From Agaribacillus aureus (lineage in GTDB: Bacteria; Bacteroidota; Bacteroidia; Cytophagales; Cyclobacteriaceae), in assembly GCA_030442055.1 (NCBI GenBank), contig JAUJEB010000004.1, forward strand, positions 496,001 through 560,000: DNA of 64,000 nucleotides. The letters run 5' to 3'. Position 1 is the first letter of the stretch. Every line of letters starts with the position of its first letter. The notes beneath the pieces are model-generated. The model was not told where the DNA came from. It did no database searches and saw nothing but the letters and a program-made list of their open reading frames with translations. The position numbers and the translations under genes are program-made. Positions 38,863-48,256 of the stretch are shown here, one piece after another.

Positions 38863-39350
38863 AAGTCTTTTAATTTTTTAGCGGGATTACCTGCATATAC
38901 CCCTGATTCTATTATATTTTGAGTTACTACAGCGCCGGCTCCAATCACGACATTGTCTGCAATGTCTACAGGTAGAATGGTGGCGTTTGATCCGATTGAT
39001 ACGTTATTGCCAATATTGGTTTGCTTCCATAGCGCCTGATCGCCACCAGCCGGTCCACCGCTCGAAAAAGTGTCATTGATAAACATCACGCCATGACCAA
39101 TAAAACAATCATCACCAATGGTCACCAATTCGCATATGAAGGTGTGTGATTGTATTCTGGTGCGATGACCAATTTTTACCTTTTTCTGGATTTCAACAAA
39201 GGGACCGATAAAAACCTCATCACCAATCTGGCAACCATAAAGGTTAACGGGCTGAACTACAGTTACCCCAACTCCAAATTCCACTCCTGTAATTCCTATA
39301 GACAGGATCTTGTCAGGATTTGAATTTTTGTTATGATCTTCTGGAATCAA
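38859..39350 (-). CDS. hexapeptide-repeat sugar N-acyltransferase
   Basis: A 163-residue left-handed beta-helix acyltransferase. Hexapeptide rungs run from VQPVNLYGCQIGDEVFIG to DNVVIGAGAVVTQNII; FICELVTIGDDCFIGHGVMF holds the conserved loop and the C-terminus is YAGNPAKKLKDL. It resembles WlbB/QdtC-type enzymes that acetylate an amino sugar nucleotide. The start must be a non-ATG codon: TTG at 39350 is used here, and the frame upstream is open to about 39393 without an ATG. Its sister at 61438 shares the same plan. Confidence 0.85.
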   Translation of the reverse strand: MIPEDHNKNSNPDKILSIGITGVEFGVGVTVVQPVNLYGCQIGDEVFIGPFVEIQKKVKIGHRTRIQSHTFICELVTIGDDCFIGHGVMFINDTFSSGGPAGGDQALWKQTNIGNNVSIGSNATILPVDIADNVVIGAGAVVTQNIIESGVYAGNPAKKLKDL

Positions 39351-39359
39351 GGGGCTGAA

Positions 39360-39394
39360 ATAGTTATATTTTTTAGTGTAATAGTTATATTTTC
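39360..39394. repeat. short direct repeat in a 5' region
   Basis: ATAGTTATATTTT occurs at 39360-39372 and again at 39381-39393, a 21-base step, i.e. two helical turns apart. It lies just upstream of the acyltransferase/aminotransferase pair and could be a regulator site or only AT-rich slippage. Confidence 0.4.
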
Positions 39395-39442
39395 AACAAA
39401 AGTAAATATTTTTTGAAAGACTTGTAACAATAATCAAAGAAA

Positions 39443-40747
39443 TTATTTCTCCTTATCCAAAATTTTGGCCAGCTCACCGGTTAGCATTTTCCTGGAGTAC
39501 TTGTCTATGCCGGTATTTTCCATCACTACCCTGCCGGATTTATAATTTTCATAGCAATGTAGCAGGGTTTCTTTTAACTTCAGCTTATCTCCGAAATTGA
39601 TGTTTTCGCCAGCTTTGGTTTGCTGTAAAATCTCTTCGGCATCACTTTCCGGAGGGCCTATTAGCAATATTTTTCTTCGGGCTATGAGGTACTCGTACAA
39701 CTTACCCGGGATAATCCACTTCGCATTGTCAGATTTATTTAAAATCACCAGCAGTACCGCCGACCTTCGGATCTCCTCAAAAACCTGCTCGTGAGCTATG
39801 TACGATTTATAATTTAATACTTTTTTTAGAACCGGATCATTCTCAAGCCTGGTTAAGATACTTTCACTGACAATACCGGCCAGGTTAAACTCAATCTCAT
39901 CGGCCAAATGCGGGTTTTCCAATATTAACTCTGACAATCCCTCCCATAAAAAGCCAGGATCTCTCAGCTCATTCAATAACCCCACATAACTTATCCGAAA
40001 TTTATCTACAGCATTGGGTTGGCTGAAGTCCAGGTTTATCTGGTCCACATCCACGCCATTCGTAATGACCTTGGTATTTTTTGCCCCGAGGGCTGTCAAA
40101 TCTCTTGCCAACCGGTTACTCACGGTGAGCACTACATCAGCGTGTGTGAGCACCTTTTTTTCAAGCCTGCGGTGAAAAGACCTCGATAAACTGCTGACTT
40201 TTAGCTTATTCAATAAATCCCAGTTTGACCACGGATCCCGAAAGTCGGCGATCCATCTAATGTTACATTTTTTTTTCAACCCTAACCCTATCAGGTGCAT
40301 GCTGTGAGGAGGGCCTGTGGTGATTACAGTATGGTAATTATGATTTTTAACCATCTCCTCCAAAAATCTAACTGAGGGTTTCACCCAAAATACCCTGGGG
40401 TCCGGGATGAACAAATTTCCCCGTAGCCAGATAAATAATTTATCTTTCCAGGAGGGTGCTTTTTTCTCCAGTACTAATCCCTGTTGCAGATTTTTTTTAT
40501 TTCGACCCCTGGTGATTTTATTGAATATCGAAAACGGTTCCCAAATGGGAAATCTAATAGTGTCAATATTATCGGGGATCTCTTTTGCGAGGCTGTTATC
40601 CTGCAGGTCAAAGGCTGCATTTTCAGGCGTAAAAATAACCGGCTCCCAATTGTAGCCAGGCAAATATTTTGAAAACTTCAGCCATCTTTGTACACCTACC
40701 CCGGCATGTGGAGGCCAGTAATAAGTAATAATCAGTACTTTATTCAT
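39443..40747 (-). CDS. glycosyltransferase, GT-B fold (GT4-like)
   Basis: A 434-residue enzyme starting LIITYYWPPHAGVGVQRWLK, a start common in GT4-like transferases with an N-terminal acceptor domain. The C-terminal half has SAVLLVILNKSDNAKWIIP and GKLYEYLIARRKILLIGP, the donor-site region with a conserved Glu. Probably adds a sugar to the glycan built by the aminotransferase/acyltransferase pair downstream. It is a single gene between that pair and pfkA, with a 200 bp gap on the pfkA side. Confidence 0.85.
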   Translation of the reverse strand: MNKVLIITYYWPPHAGVGVQRWLKFSKYLPGYNWEPVIFTPENAAFDLQDNSLAKEIPDNIDTIRFPIWEPFSIFNKITRGRNKKNLQQGLVLEKKAPSWKDKLFIWLRGNLFIPDPRVFWVKPSVRFLEEMVKNHNYHTVITTGPPHSMHLIGLGLKKKCNIRWIADFRDPWSNWDLLNKLKVSSLSRSFHRRLEKKVLTHADVVLTVSNRLARDLTALGAKNTKVITNGVDVDQINLDFSQPNAVDKFRISYVGLLNELRDPGFLWEGLSELILENPHLADEIEFNLAGIVSESILTRLENDPVLKKVLNYKSYIAHEQVFEEIRRSAVLLVILNKSDNAKWIIPGKLYEYLIARRKILLIGPPESDAEEILQQTKAGENINFGDKLKLKETLLHCYENYKSGRVVMENTGIDKYSRKMLTGELAKILDKEK

Positions 40748-40951
40748 TTTAGCGCTAAATAATTACCAATTATAGCGCTGCAATCTAGCTAAAAAATTTT
40801 ATGATAAGTAAATTTTATTTATAATTGGGCCATCAAATTTTAACGCTTAAACCCAAAAAAAAAGTTATTTCGAATTTGAGGTCAAAAACCAAAAAAAAGA
40901 CCAAATAAACATTATAAATTCCATTTTATCCTTTAAAAGTTAGATATACAG

Positions 40952-41935
40952 ATGAAAAGAGTTGGAGTATTTACATCAGGGGGTGATGCCCCCGGCATGA
41001 ACGCTTGCATTCGTGCCGTAGTCAGGGGGGCCATCTACCATGGGGCTGAAATTTATGGAATTCGCTATGGTTACAACGGAATGATCAAAGGTGACATATT
41101 TGAAATGAATTCACATTCCGTAAGCAATATTATTCAAAAGGGTGGCACTATCCTGAAGTCGGCCCGAAGTACCAAATTCATGACCAAAGAGGGCAGAAAG
41201 AAAGCCTATGATCAGTTACAAAAATTTGGTATTGAAGGACTGGTCTGTATTGGCGGAGACGGTTCGTTTACCGGAGCCAAGATTTTTTTCGAAGAACACG
41301 GTGTTCCGATCGTAGGCGCTCCGGGAACGATAGACAATGATATTTACGGCACTGACTTTACCATCGGCTTTGATACCGCCGTTAACACCGCCATTGAAGC
41401 CATTGATAAAATCAGGGACACAGCCGACTCGCACGACCGGATATTTTTTATCGAGGTCATGGGGCGTGACTCCGGGTATATCGCCATCCGGTCCGGGATA
41501 TGTGGCGGTGCCGAATTGGTGATGGTTCCGGAATTGTCTACCTCCGTTGAAGATGTGATCAGCGCGCTTGAAAATGAAAAACGACGATCTAAAACTTCCT
41601 CCATCATCATCGTCGCCGAAGGCGGTGAAGCCGGGAGTGCCATAGAAATCGCCGGCAAAGTCAAAAACAAACTAAAGGAGGCTGATATCAGAGTGACTAC
41701 CCTGGGCCATGTTCAAAGAGGTGGAGCACCATCTGCCAAAGACCGTATCCTGGCCAGCAGGATGGGCCTAAGCGCCATTGAAGGCTTGCTGAACAGCAGA
41801 AAAAATGTAATGGCCGGCGTGATGAAGGATGAGCTGGTCTATACGCCTATTGAACATGCCATTACCATCAAAAAATCATTAAGCCGGGATTTATTGAGAA
41901 TGGTCGATATATTTAACAACAGGTACAAAAGATAA
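40952..41935 (+). CDS. pfkA: ATP-dependent 6-phosphofructokinase
   Basis: A 327-residue PfkA, the usual bacterial length. GGDAPGMN (10-17) binds ATP, GGDGSFTGA (101-109) keeps Gly104 as in ATP-dependent enzymes, and PGTIDND (124-130) carries catalytic Asp128. MGRDSGYIA and the C-terminal GHVQRGGAPSA complete the substrate site. It commits fructose 6-phosphate to glycolysis. It is followed 9 bp later by a LemA-like gene. Confidence 0.95.
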   Translation: MKRVGVFTSGGDAPGMNACIRAVVRGAIYHGAEIYGIRYGYNGMIKGDIFEMNSHSVSNIIQKGGTILKSARSTKFMTKEGRKKAYDQLQKFGIEGLVCIGGDGSFTGAKIFFEEHGVPIVGAPGTIDNDIYGTDFTIGFDTAVNTAIEAIDKIRDTADSHDRIFFIEVMGRDSGYIAIRSGICGGAELVMVPELSTSVEDVISALENEKRRSKTSSIIIVAEGGEAGSAIEIAGKVKNKLKEADIRVTTLGHVQRGGAPSAKDRILASRMGLSAIEGLLNSRKNVMAGVMKDELVYTPIEHAITIKKSLSRDLLRMVDIFNNRYKR

Positions 41936-41944
41936 CTTTAGCCA

Positions 41945-42436
41945 ATGGGCTTTATACCAATTATATTTTTCACTCTGGCATTCATTTTTCTGTGGGGTAT
42001 TGTAAATTACAACAGCCTCAGGAAAACCAGGGATGAAATTTTGCAATTGCGGGCGACCATCATTAAGCTATTAAAAGAACGAAAAGCGCTCGCAGCCGGA
42101 TTGTTATCGGAATTAAATGACGGAGATGAAACCGAAGACCATGTGGCCATGATCTCCAGGGTCGCCAATAGCCCATCAACAGACGCGGAGAATATTGATC
42201 ATATCCTTCGCCATGAAGCCAATCGAACGCATCTTGCCAATGAATTCAATGCTTTATCTGAGATGATACGCAATTCGCCAAGACAGGAAGGGGTGATTTC
42301 ATCCCTGATCGAGCTTACCCGGCAGTTAAGGGAACTTCGACCAAGGATCATGGACTTGTTCCAAAGTTATCAAAACATGATTAGCAAGCTACCTTCCGGC
42401 TTCATTGCAAGCTTATTTGGATTTAAGCCTTTGTAG
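41945..42436 (+). CDS. LemA-like membrane-anchored protein
   Basis: A 163-residue protein with one N-terminal membrane helix (3-20). NYNSLRKTRDEILQL with LLKERKALAAGLL resembles the start of LemA proteins, and the C-terminus (MISKLPSGFIASLFGFKPL) strongly resembles their conserved ending. It is shorter than a typical LemA (about 190) and the central helices are poorly conserved. LemA function is unknown beyond helical, membrane-anchored surface topology. Set 9 bp after pfkA, it is probably cotranscribed with it. Confidence 0.65.
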   Translation: MGFIPIIFFTLAFIFLWGIVNYNSLRKTRDEILQLRATIIKLLKERKALAAGLLSELNDGDETEDHVAMISRVANSPSTDAENIDHILRHEANRTHLANEFNALSEMIRNSPRQEGVISSLIELTRQLRELRPRIMDLFQSYQNMISKLPSGFIASLFGFKPL

Positions 42437-42461
42437 CGTATCACCTTCAGCTTACTAGCAA

Positions 42462-43385
42462 TCAGGAACTGGCTGTCGCCCGCATTTTGGAGGAGAGGTA
42501 TGCGGCCACCTTGTCTGGTTCTCCAGGCGAAAACCATTTAATGTCAGGGTCACGGGTAAACCATGTTAATTGCCTTTTGGCATATCTGCGAGAGTTTCTT
42601 TTTAGCAGGCGAATGGCTTCCGCCTTATCATATTTACCATCCATATAATCAAATATCTCTTTATAGCCGACGGTTTGAAGCGCATTTCCCTCTTTGAAAG
42701 GATAGAGTTCCTTGGCCTCTTCAAACAAACCGTCGGAAATCATTTGATCCATCCTGGTATTGATCCTGTCATAAAGTAACTCGCGGCTCAAATTGAGTCC
42801 GATTTTAATGGTTTGGAAGTTTCTGTCCTGTTTCCTCCCCTTTAAAAACCCGGAATACGGTTTCCCTGTACCGAGGCATACCTCCAACGCGCGAATTACC
42901 CTTTGAGGGTTGTTCAAATCTACTTTTTGGAAGTATTCGGGATCGTGTTCTTTGAGCTTTTCTACCAATATGTCAAGGCCTTTTTCCTGCAACAGGCTAT
43001 TCAGCCTGATTCGAATTCCAGGATCTACTCCGGGAATGTTATCGATTCCCTCACAGACAGCCTTAATGTATAAGCCGGAACCTCCGGTCAGAATGAGCAC
43101 ATCATTTTTCAAAAAGTAACGTGTTACCAGATCAATGGCTTCTTTTTCAAAATCAGCAATATTGTAAGTATCGTGGATGGAAAGGTTATTGATAAAGTAA
43201 TGTTTCACTTCTCGCAGCTCCGAAGCCCCGGGTTTCGCAGTGCCAATATTCATTTCCCTGAAGAACTGCCGGGAATCCGCCGAAACAATAGCGGTCTTAT
43301 ATCGTTTGGCCAGGGCAATACTAAAATCGGTTTTTCCTACGGCGGTAGGTCCGACAATGACCAATAACGTTTTTTTAATAGCCAT
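42462..43385 (-). CDS. miaA: tRNA dimethylallyltransferase
   Basis: A 307-residue MiaA: Walker A GPTAVGKTDFS, SADSRQFF (tRNA/DMAPP site), GGSGLYIKAV, and KRNSRRYAKRQLTWF near the C-terminus. It prenylates A37 of tRNAs that read UNN codons. I used the ATG at 43385, directly before KKTLLVIVG; the longer frame to 43460 would add 25 residues not typical for MiaA. It is convergent with the LemA-like gene and divergent from the hybrid kinase gene. Confidence 0.93.
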   Translation of the reverse strand: MAIKKTLLVIVGPTAVGKTDFSIALAKRYKTAIVSADSRQFFREMNIGTAKPGASELREVKHYFINNLSIHDTYNIADFEKEAIDLVTRYFLKNDVLILTGGSGLYIKAVCEGIDNIPGVDPGIRIRLNSLLQEKGLDILVEKLKEHDPEYFQKVDLNNPQRVIRALEVCLGTGKPYSGFLKGRKQDRNFQTIKIGLNLSRELLYDRINTRMDQMISDGLFEEAKELYPFKEGNALQTVGYKEIFDYMDGKYDKAEAIRLLKRNSRRYAKRQLTWFTRDPDIKWFSPGEPDKVAAYLSSKMRATASS

Positions 43386-43521
43386 AATTCTCTCAAAATT
43401 AATAATTGCAAAACACAAACCAGTTGTTAATCTGGATAAAATTGAGAAGGATTTGTACATTTAGCATGTTATATAAATAAGCTAATTTTTATTAATACCC
43501 CGGAATTAGGGTATTTTTACA

Positions 43522-43529
43522 TAAATTTG
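43522..43529 (+). promoter_or_regulatory. possible -7 promoter element (TAAATTTG)
   Basis: Exact match to TAnnTTTG, 24 bases before the hybrid-kinase ATG. No good -33 element is seen. Confidence 0.35.
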
Positions 43530-43552
43530 ATAGGGTATCCATTAAATCCGCC

Positions 43553-46500
43553 ATGAATTATCAATCTAAAAGCAAGGATTTTTTAATAGACGAGATTCAG
43601 CGGCTTAAAAAAGAAGTTGACAAAGCTGAAAAAAAATTTGATAAGATTTTTCAGTCAGCCAATGATGGCGTCATGATCCTTGAGGACATGAAAGTTATTG
43701 ACTTCAACAAAAAGAGTACCCGAATTTTCAAGAGAAACAAAGCGGAATTAATCAACCGGAACATTTTTGATTTCTCCCCGATTGTCCAGCCCGATGGGGT
43801 CCGCTCCGACCAAAAGAGTAAAATATTTATGGAATCTGCCCAGCGAGGAGAGCGGCAGATCTTCGAGTGGCAGTTTGTCAGGGATGACAACGATATTTTT
43901 TATACAAGAACCGTTCTGGACCAGATGATCCTTGGCGACAGACTGTACCTGATAGCGCAGATAAAGGATTTAAGCCGCAAAAAGGTAACTTCCAAAAGTC
44001 TGAAAGAGGGAGAATCCAAATTTAAAACGCTGGCAGACAACGCTCCGGTACTATTGAGGATGACCACGCCGAATAATTACTTCTATTATTTTAGTAGGCA
44101 ATGGCTGGATTTTACTGGCAAAACAGAAAAAGAGCAACAAAATAATGGCTGGATAGACGGTATTTACAGTAAGGAGGTCGATCAAATCCTTTCACAGATT
44201 GACCTCGCTTTCAAAAGAAGGCAAAAGTACCAGGTAACCTATCGGCTCAGGCGTTCAGACGGCGCCTATCGCTGGGTACAGGATACCGGGATCCCCCATT
44301 TCGATGACGAAGGAAAATTTGCCGGTTACATCTCTGCGACCGTGGATATTTCCGACAGAAAAAAACTGGAAGAGGAAGAGAGCCGAAAACTGGCCCTGGC
44401 AGAATCGGAAAAAAGATTGCATTCCTCCCTGAAAAAGGCGAATATCCTGGCTATTACAGTTAATAACAATGGCGATATCACTTTTTGTAACGATGCGCTA
44501 ACAAAGCTTATCGGTAAACCAAAGCCAAAAGTTGTCAACAAAAACCTGTTTGACATCCTGGTACCCGCTGAAAAAAGTTTAGGGGAAAAACCCGATTTTA
44601 GAAATATCGTTGCCAGCGGAGGATTCTCCAACAACCTGGAAACATTTATCAAAACCAAATCCGGCGAGTTGGTGGAAGTACGGTTTAACTCCATGATCCT
44701 TAATAATGAAAAAGGCCAGATCTCGGGAATGACAATTATTGGGGAAGATATCTCTGAAAAAGCCAAAGTAAAAAAGGCCCTCGATAAAACAAATGCACAG
44801 CTAAAAGAACTGTTTGATAATTCAAATGACCTGATCCAGGTTTTTGATCAATCCGGAAATTTCTTATTGGTAAACCTGGCCTGGAAGGAAAAATTAGGTT
44901 ATACTGACGAGGAAATCCAGCACATAAAATTTATAGACATCATTCACCCCATTTACAAATCCACCACCCTGGAAAATCTTCGGCTAATCGCAAATGGGGA
45001 GGATATTGAAAAAATAGAGACAGTTTTCATATCAAAAGACCGGCGTAGCATATTTCTATCCGGAAGTGTTAACGGCAGTAAAATCGGCAAAGAGGAAATA
45101 GAATACCGCGGTATATTTCATGATATCACTGAAAGAGTCAGAGCGGAAAAGGCACAAAATCTTTACTATAGCATTGCCAACTTAACCACTCAAAGTCAGG
45201 ATCTGAATGAGCTATTCCATAATATCCATACGGAGTTGGCCAAGGTTATTTCTGTTAATAATTTTTATATATCCCTCTATCAGGCAGGCGACTCCATCGT
45301 TAATTTCCCCTATTTCGTTGACGAATATTATAAAGGCAATCCCAGCACCATCAAACGACCTGTGGGCAAAGGCATCACTGAATATGCCATCAATTACAAC
45401 AAACCCTTATTTCTTCATGAAAAAGACATAAAGACCCTGATCAATGAAAAGGTAATTGTCTGGGAGGGAAAAATTCCCAAAATCTGGTTGGGCGTGCCAC
45501 TGCGCCTGGAAAACCAGAGCATTGGATTAATAGCTATTCAGGCCTATGATGAAAGGGTAAAATATGATTTCAAGGATCTGGATCTGCTTGATTTTATATC
45601 CGGGCAAATTGCGATAGCCATTGACCGAAAACAGGCCGAACTGGCATTGTTGAGGAGCGAGAAAAAATTCAGGGATATATTTGAATCTTTCCAGGATATC
45701 TATTTCCGGTGCAAGGTAAACGGCGAAATCACCAATGTCAGTCCTTCGGTATATGAGTTAGTCGGCTATGGCGAGAGCGAGGTGCTGGGAATGAACATTA
45801 CCGACTATTATCTATACAATACAAAAACCAAGGACCTGGTAAGGCAATTGGTAAAACGAAAAAGCGTGCGCAACTTTGAGGCCTCGGTAATTACCAAAAA
45901 GGGGAACATTTTACAATGCATTTGTAATGTGAGGCTGGTGTATAACGAACAAAATCACCCAGTAGAAATCGAGGGGGTGGCCAGAGACATTACCAAGCTC
46001 AAAAAAGCAAACCTGGAATTGCTACATGCCAAAGAAATTGCCGAGCGATCTTTAAAGGTAAAAGAAACCTTTTTAGCCAACATGAGCCATGAAATAAGAA
46101 CGCCGATGAATGGGGTAATCGGCATGATAGACCTGTTGGCCAGTACGGAATTGGCGAATGAACAAAAAGAGTATGTCCACATCATAAAAAAGTCGTCGGA
46201 AACACTTTTAAATATCCTCAACAGTATCCTCGATCTTTCCAAGATCGAGGCCGGTAAAATGAAATTAAAAACCAATACTGTTTACCTGAAGGATACCCTG
46301 GAAAAATTGTACGCCCTCTTTTCCCAGCAGGCTTTGGCTAAAAATATAAATTTGTTCTATCACATCGACGAAAGAATTCCTACGTACCTGAAACTGGATG
46401 AAATCAGGTTATTGCAGGTGTTCTCCAATTTAATTTCCAATGCCATCAAGTTTACCAAAGGCGGAGGAGCGATCAATGTGGACCTGAAATTATCAAAGAA

Positions 46501-47629
46501 AGAAGGAAGGTCAATTTTTATAAAAGCAGAGATCAGAGACTCCGGGATTGGAATTTCAAAAGAAAACATTGACAAGCTATTCAGCAATTTCAGCCAGCTG
46601 GACAATTCCTCCACTAAATCCTACGGCGGCACGGGACTTGGTCTGGCCATTTCCAAGGAATTAACCAAATTAATGGGTGGAGAAATCGGTGTCTATTCCA
46701 GTCCAGGCTTTGGCAGTACTTTCTGGTTTTCCTTTAAGGCGCAAAAAAGCAGCAAAAATGCCTATGAACAAGATAGTAAAAAGAAAGTTGACCCGATCTT
46801 AAACAGGGCGTTTGAAAAAATAACCCCTAAGATCCTGGTAGTAGATGACAACCAGATTAATCGTCAGGTAGCGAGTCAGATCCTTCGAAAGGCCGGTTGC
46901 AAAGTAGATACCGCCAATAGCGGGCCCGACGCCATAGATCTCATTAAGCGCAAGTCTTATGAAGTAGTATTTATGGACATTCAAATGCCCGAGATGGATG
47001 GGATAACCGCCACCAAGGAAATTAAAAAATTAGCCCTCAAAGATCCACCGCCAATCATTGCCATGACCGCCTACTCCATGAAGGAAGACAGGGATCGGTT
47101 TTTAAAGGAAGGGCTCGATGATTATATTCCAAAACCGTTAAAAGCTCATATCCTGATCGACAAAGTAAAGGAAATTGTGAGCGATGGCAAGGTGGAAGAA
47201 AACAAGGCGTTTAATAAGACCGGAGGGGAAGGATCAACGGCTACGAAAAAAAGTGGCAACACCATTATCGATGAAGAAGTGATGGCACAACTGATCAAAT
47301 ATGGTGGAGAAGAAACACTATATAAAATCTACGAAGATTTTGAAAAAGAGGCACTTCAGCAGTTTGAAGATCTTACGAAAGCCTTAAAAAACAAAAACTA
47401 TACGGAGATTTTGAGTATATTGCATACCATTAAGGGAAATGCCGGGACCCTGGGAATTTCCAAAATGCATGAATCAGCGGCTAAAATTGAAAGCCATTTT
47501 AAGACCCAGCAATATGTAAATGCCAAAGAGCAAATCAGGGGTTTAAAAGAAAAGTTTTCGATCTATAGAGTAAATTATAAAAATATACTAAAGAATTTAA
47601 CGCAATGTCAGGAACAAGGAAAGTATTAG
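43553..47629 (+). CDS. hybrid sensor histidine kinase, multi-PAS/GAF with receiver and Hpt
   Basis: A 1358-residue soluble kinase without membrane helices. In order: PAS (about 25-140), PAS/PAC (150-275), PAS (290-400), PAS (410-525), GAF (545-690), PAS (700-820), HisKA with His846 in MSHEIRTPMNG, HATPase with GGTGLGL (1025-1031), receiver with phospho-acceptor Asp1142 (VFMDIQMPEMDG), and an Hpt domain with His1291 (LHTIKGNAGTLG). All phosphorelay residues are present. The chain ends in Hpt without an output domain, so a separate receiver must follow; the CheY-like gene that overlaps its end by 25 bp is the obvious partner. The sensed signal is unknown. Confidence 0.93.
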   Translation: MNYQSKSKDFLIDEIQRLKKEVDKAEKKFDKIFQSANDGVMILEDMKVIDFNKKSTRIFKRNKAELINRNIFDFSPIVQPDGVRSDQKSKIFMESAQRGERQIFEWQFVRDDNDIFYTRTVLDQMILGDRLYLIAQIKDLSRKKVTSKSLKEGESKFKTLADNAPVLLRMTTPNNYFYYFSRQWLDFTGKTEKEQQNNGWIDGIYSKEVDQILSQIDLAFKRRQKYQVTYRLRRSDGAYRWVQDTGIPHFDDEGKFAGYISATVDISDRKKLEEEESRKLALAESEKRLHSSLKKANILAITVNNNGDITFCNDALTKLIGKPKPKVVNKNLFDILVPAEKSLGEKPDFRNIVASGGFSNNLETFIKTKSGELVEVRFNSMILNNEKGQISGMTIIGEDISEKAKVKKALDKTNAQLKELFDNSNDLIQVFDQSGNFLLVNLAWKEKLGYTDEEIQHIKFIDIIHPIYKSTTLENLRLIANGEDIEKIETVFISKDRRSIFLSGSVNGSKIGKEEIEYRGIFHDITERVRAEKAQNLYYSIANLTTQSQDLNELFHNIHTELAKVISVNNFYISLYQAGDSIVNFPYFVDEYYKGNPSTIKRPVGKGITEYAINYNKPLFLHEKDIKTLINEKVIVWEGKIPKIWLGVPLRLENQSIGLIAIQAYDERVKYDFKDLDLLDFISGQIAIAIDRKQAELALLRSEKKFRDIFESFQDIYFRCKVNGEITNVSPSVYELVGYGESEVLGMNITDYYLYNTKTKDLVRQLVKRKSVRNFEASVITKKGNILQCICNVRLVYNEQNHPVEIEGVARDITKLKKANLELLHAKEIAERSLKVKETFLANMSHEIRTPMNGVIGMIDLLASTELANEQKEYVHIIKKSSETLLNILNSILDLSKIEAGKMKLKTNTVYLKDTLEKLYALFSQQALAKNINLFYHIDERIPTYLKLDEIRLLQVFSNLISNAIKFTKGGGAINVDLKLSKKEGRSIFIKAEIRDSGIGISKENIDKLFSNFSQLDNSSTKSYGGTGLGLAISKELTKLMGGEIGVYSSPGFGSTFWFSFKAQKSSKNAYEQDSKKKVDPILNRAFEKITPKILVVDDNQINRQVASQILRKAGCKVDTANSGPDAIDLIKRKSYEVVFMDIQMPEMDGITATKEIKKLALKDPPPIIAMTAYSMKEDRDRFLKEGLDDYIPKPLKAHILIDKVKEIVSDGKVEENKAFNKTGGEGSTATKKSGNTIIDEEVMAQLIKYGGEETLYKIYEDFEKEALQQFEDLTKALKNKNYTEILSILHTIKGNAGTLGISKMHESAAKIESHFKTQQYVNAKEQIRGLKEKFSIYRVNYKNILKNLTQCQEQGKY

Positions 47630-47991
47630 TAGCTGAAGACAGTTCAGTTATTCAAAACCTTACCAAGAAAATATTACAATTTCAAAATTTTGAAATATCG
47701 GCCGTAAAAAACGGCCAACAGGTTTTGGACAAAATTTCGAAAGAAGACTTTGACGTCATCTTGATGGACATCAATATGCCGGTAATGGACGGCATGGCTT
47801 GTGCCAGGGAAATTCGAAGCCTATCCAATCCGGATAAATCTCAAACACCGATCATTGCCATTTCAGGAAATGCCAAGAACTATACCATGGATGATTTCAA
47901 AGGCGCCGGTTTTAACGATTATTTACCTAAACCACTCGACTTTGATAAGCTAGTAGAAACCGTAAAAAGGTATTCAGAGCATGAATCTTAA
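47605..47991 (+). CDS. CheY-like single-domain response regulator
   Basis: A 128-residue receiver domain with no output domain. EDSS (11-14) supplies the acidic pair region, Asp55 in ILMDINMP is the phospho-acceptor, the conserved Thr is replaced by Ser in AISG, and the Lys is in YLPKPL. Its start lies inside the last 25 bases of the hybrid kinase gene in another frame, which suggests coupled translation. It probably takes the phosphate from the kinase's Hpt domain. Confidence 0.9.
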   Translation: MSGTRKVLVAEDSSVIQNLTKKILQFQNFEISAVKNGQQVLDKISKEDFDVILMDINMPVMDGMACAREIRSLSNPDKSQTPIIAISGNAKNYTMDDFKGAGFNDYLPKPLDFDKLVETVKRYSEHES

Positions 47992-48256
47992 ATTCACCAA
48001 TCACTTTTTGCATAAACTGGAGGATATCTTTGCCGAATCCGATTATATACTAAGGTATGAAAAAGGGCGTTTCAAGGCCGGGTACTGCATCTTAAACCAC
48101 CAAAAACTGGCTGTGGTCAACAAATATTTTACTACGGAAGGAAAAATTAATTGCCTGTTGGAAATTTTGAAGTCCGTTGAGATCGATGCTTCAAACCTTA
48201 GTGATAAAAACAAAAAGCTATTTCTTGAACTTTCACAAACTGAGCTCGAAATTTGA
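47981..48256 (+). CDS. conserved-looking hypothetical, 91 residues
   Basis: A small soluble protein; start ATG overlaps the receiver gene stop by 11 bases. It has a basic/aromatic core (YEKGRFKAGYCILNHQKLAV) and predicted alpha/beta content (LLEILKSVEIDASNL). No domain name is recognised. Its coupling on both sides (the next gene starts at a TTG overlapping its stop) argues that it is expressed. It may work with the phosphorelay, or be a housekeeping partner of the hydrolase that follows. Confidence 0.7.
   Translation: MNLKFTNHFLHKLEDIFAESDYILRYEKGRFKAGYCILNHQKLAVVNKYFTTEGKINCLLEILKSVEIDASNLSDKNKKLFLELSQTELEI

Noticed and set aside
40952-41935. PPi-dependent phosphofructokinase
   Set aside because: Gly104 is kept (GGDGS); PPi-dependent enzymes usually have Asp there.
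43386-43460. N-terminal extension of miaA
   Set aside because: The 25 extra residues precede a normal MiaA start (ATG before the Walker A strand) and fit no family member.
44326-44766. 146-codon minus-strand frame opposite the hybrid kinase
   Set aside because: Antisense shadow inside PAS-domain coding sequence.
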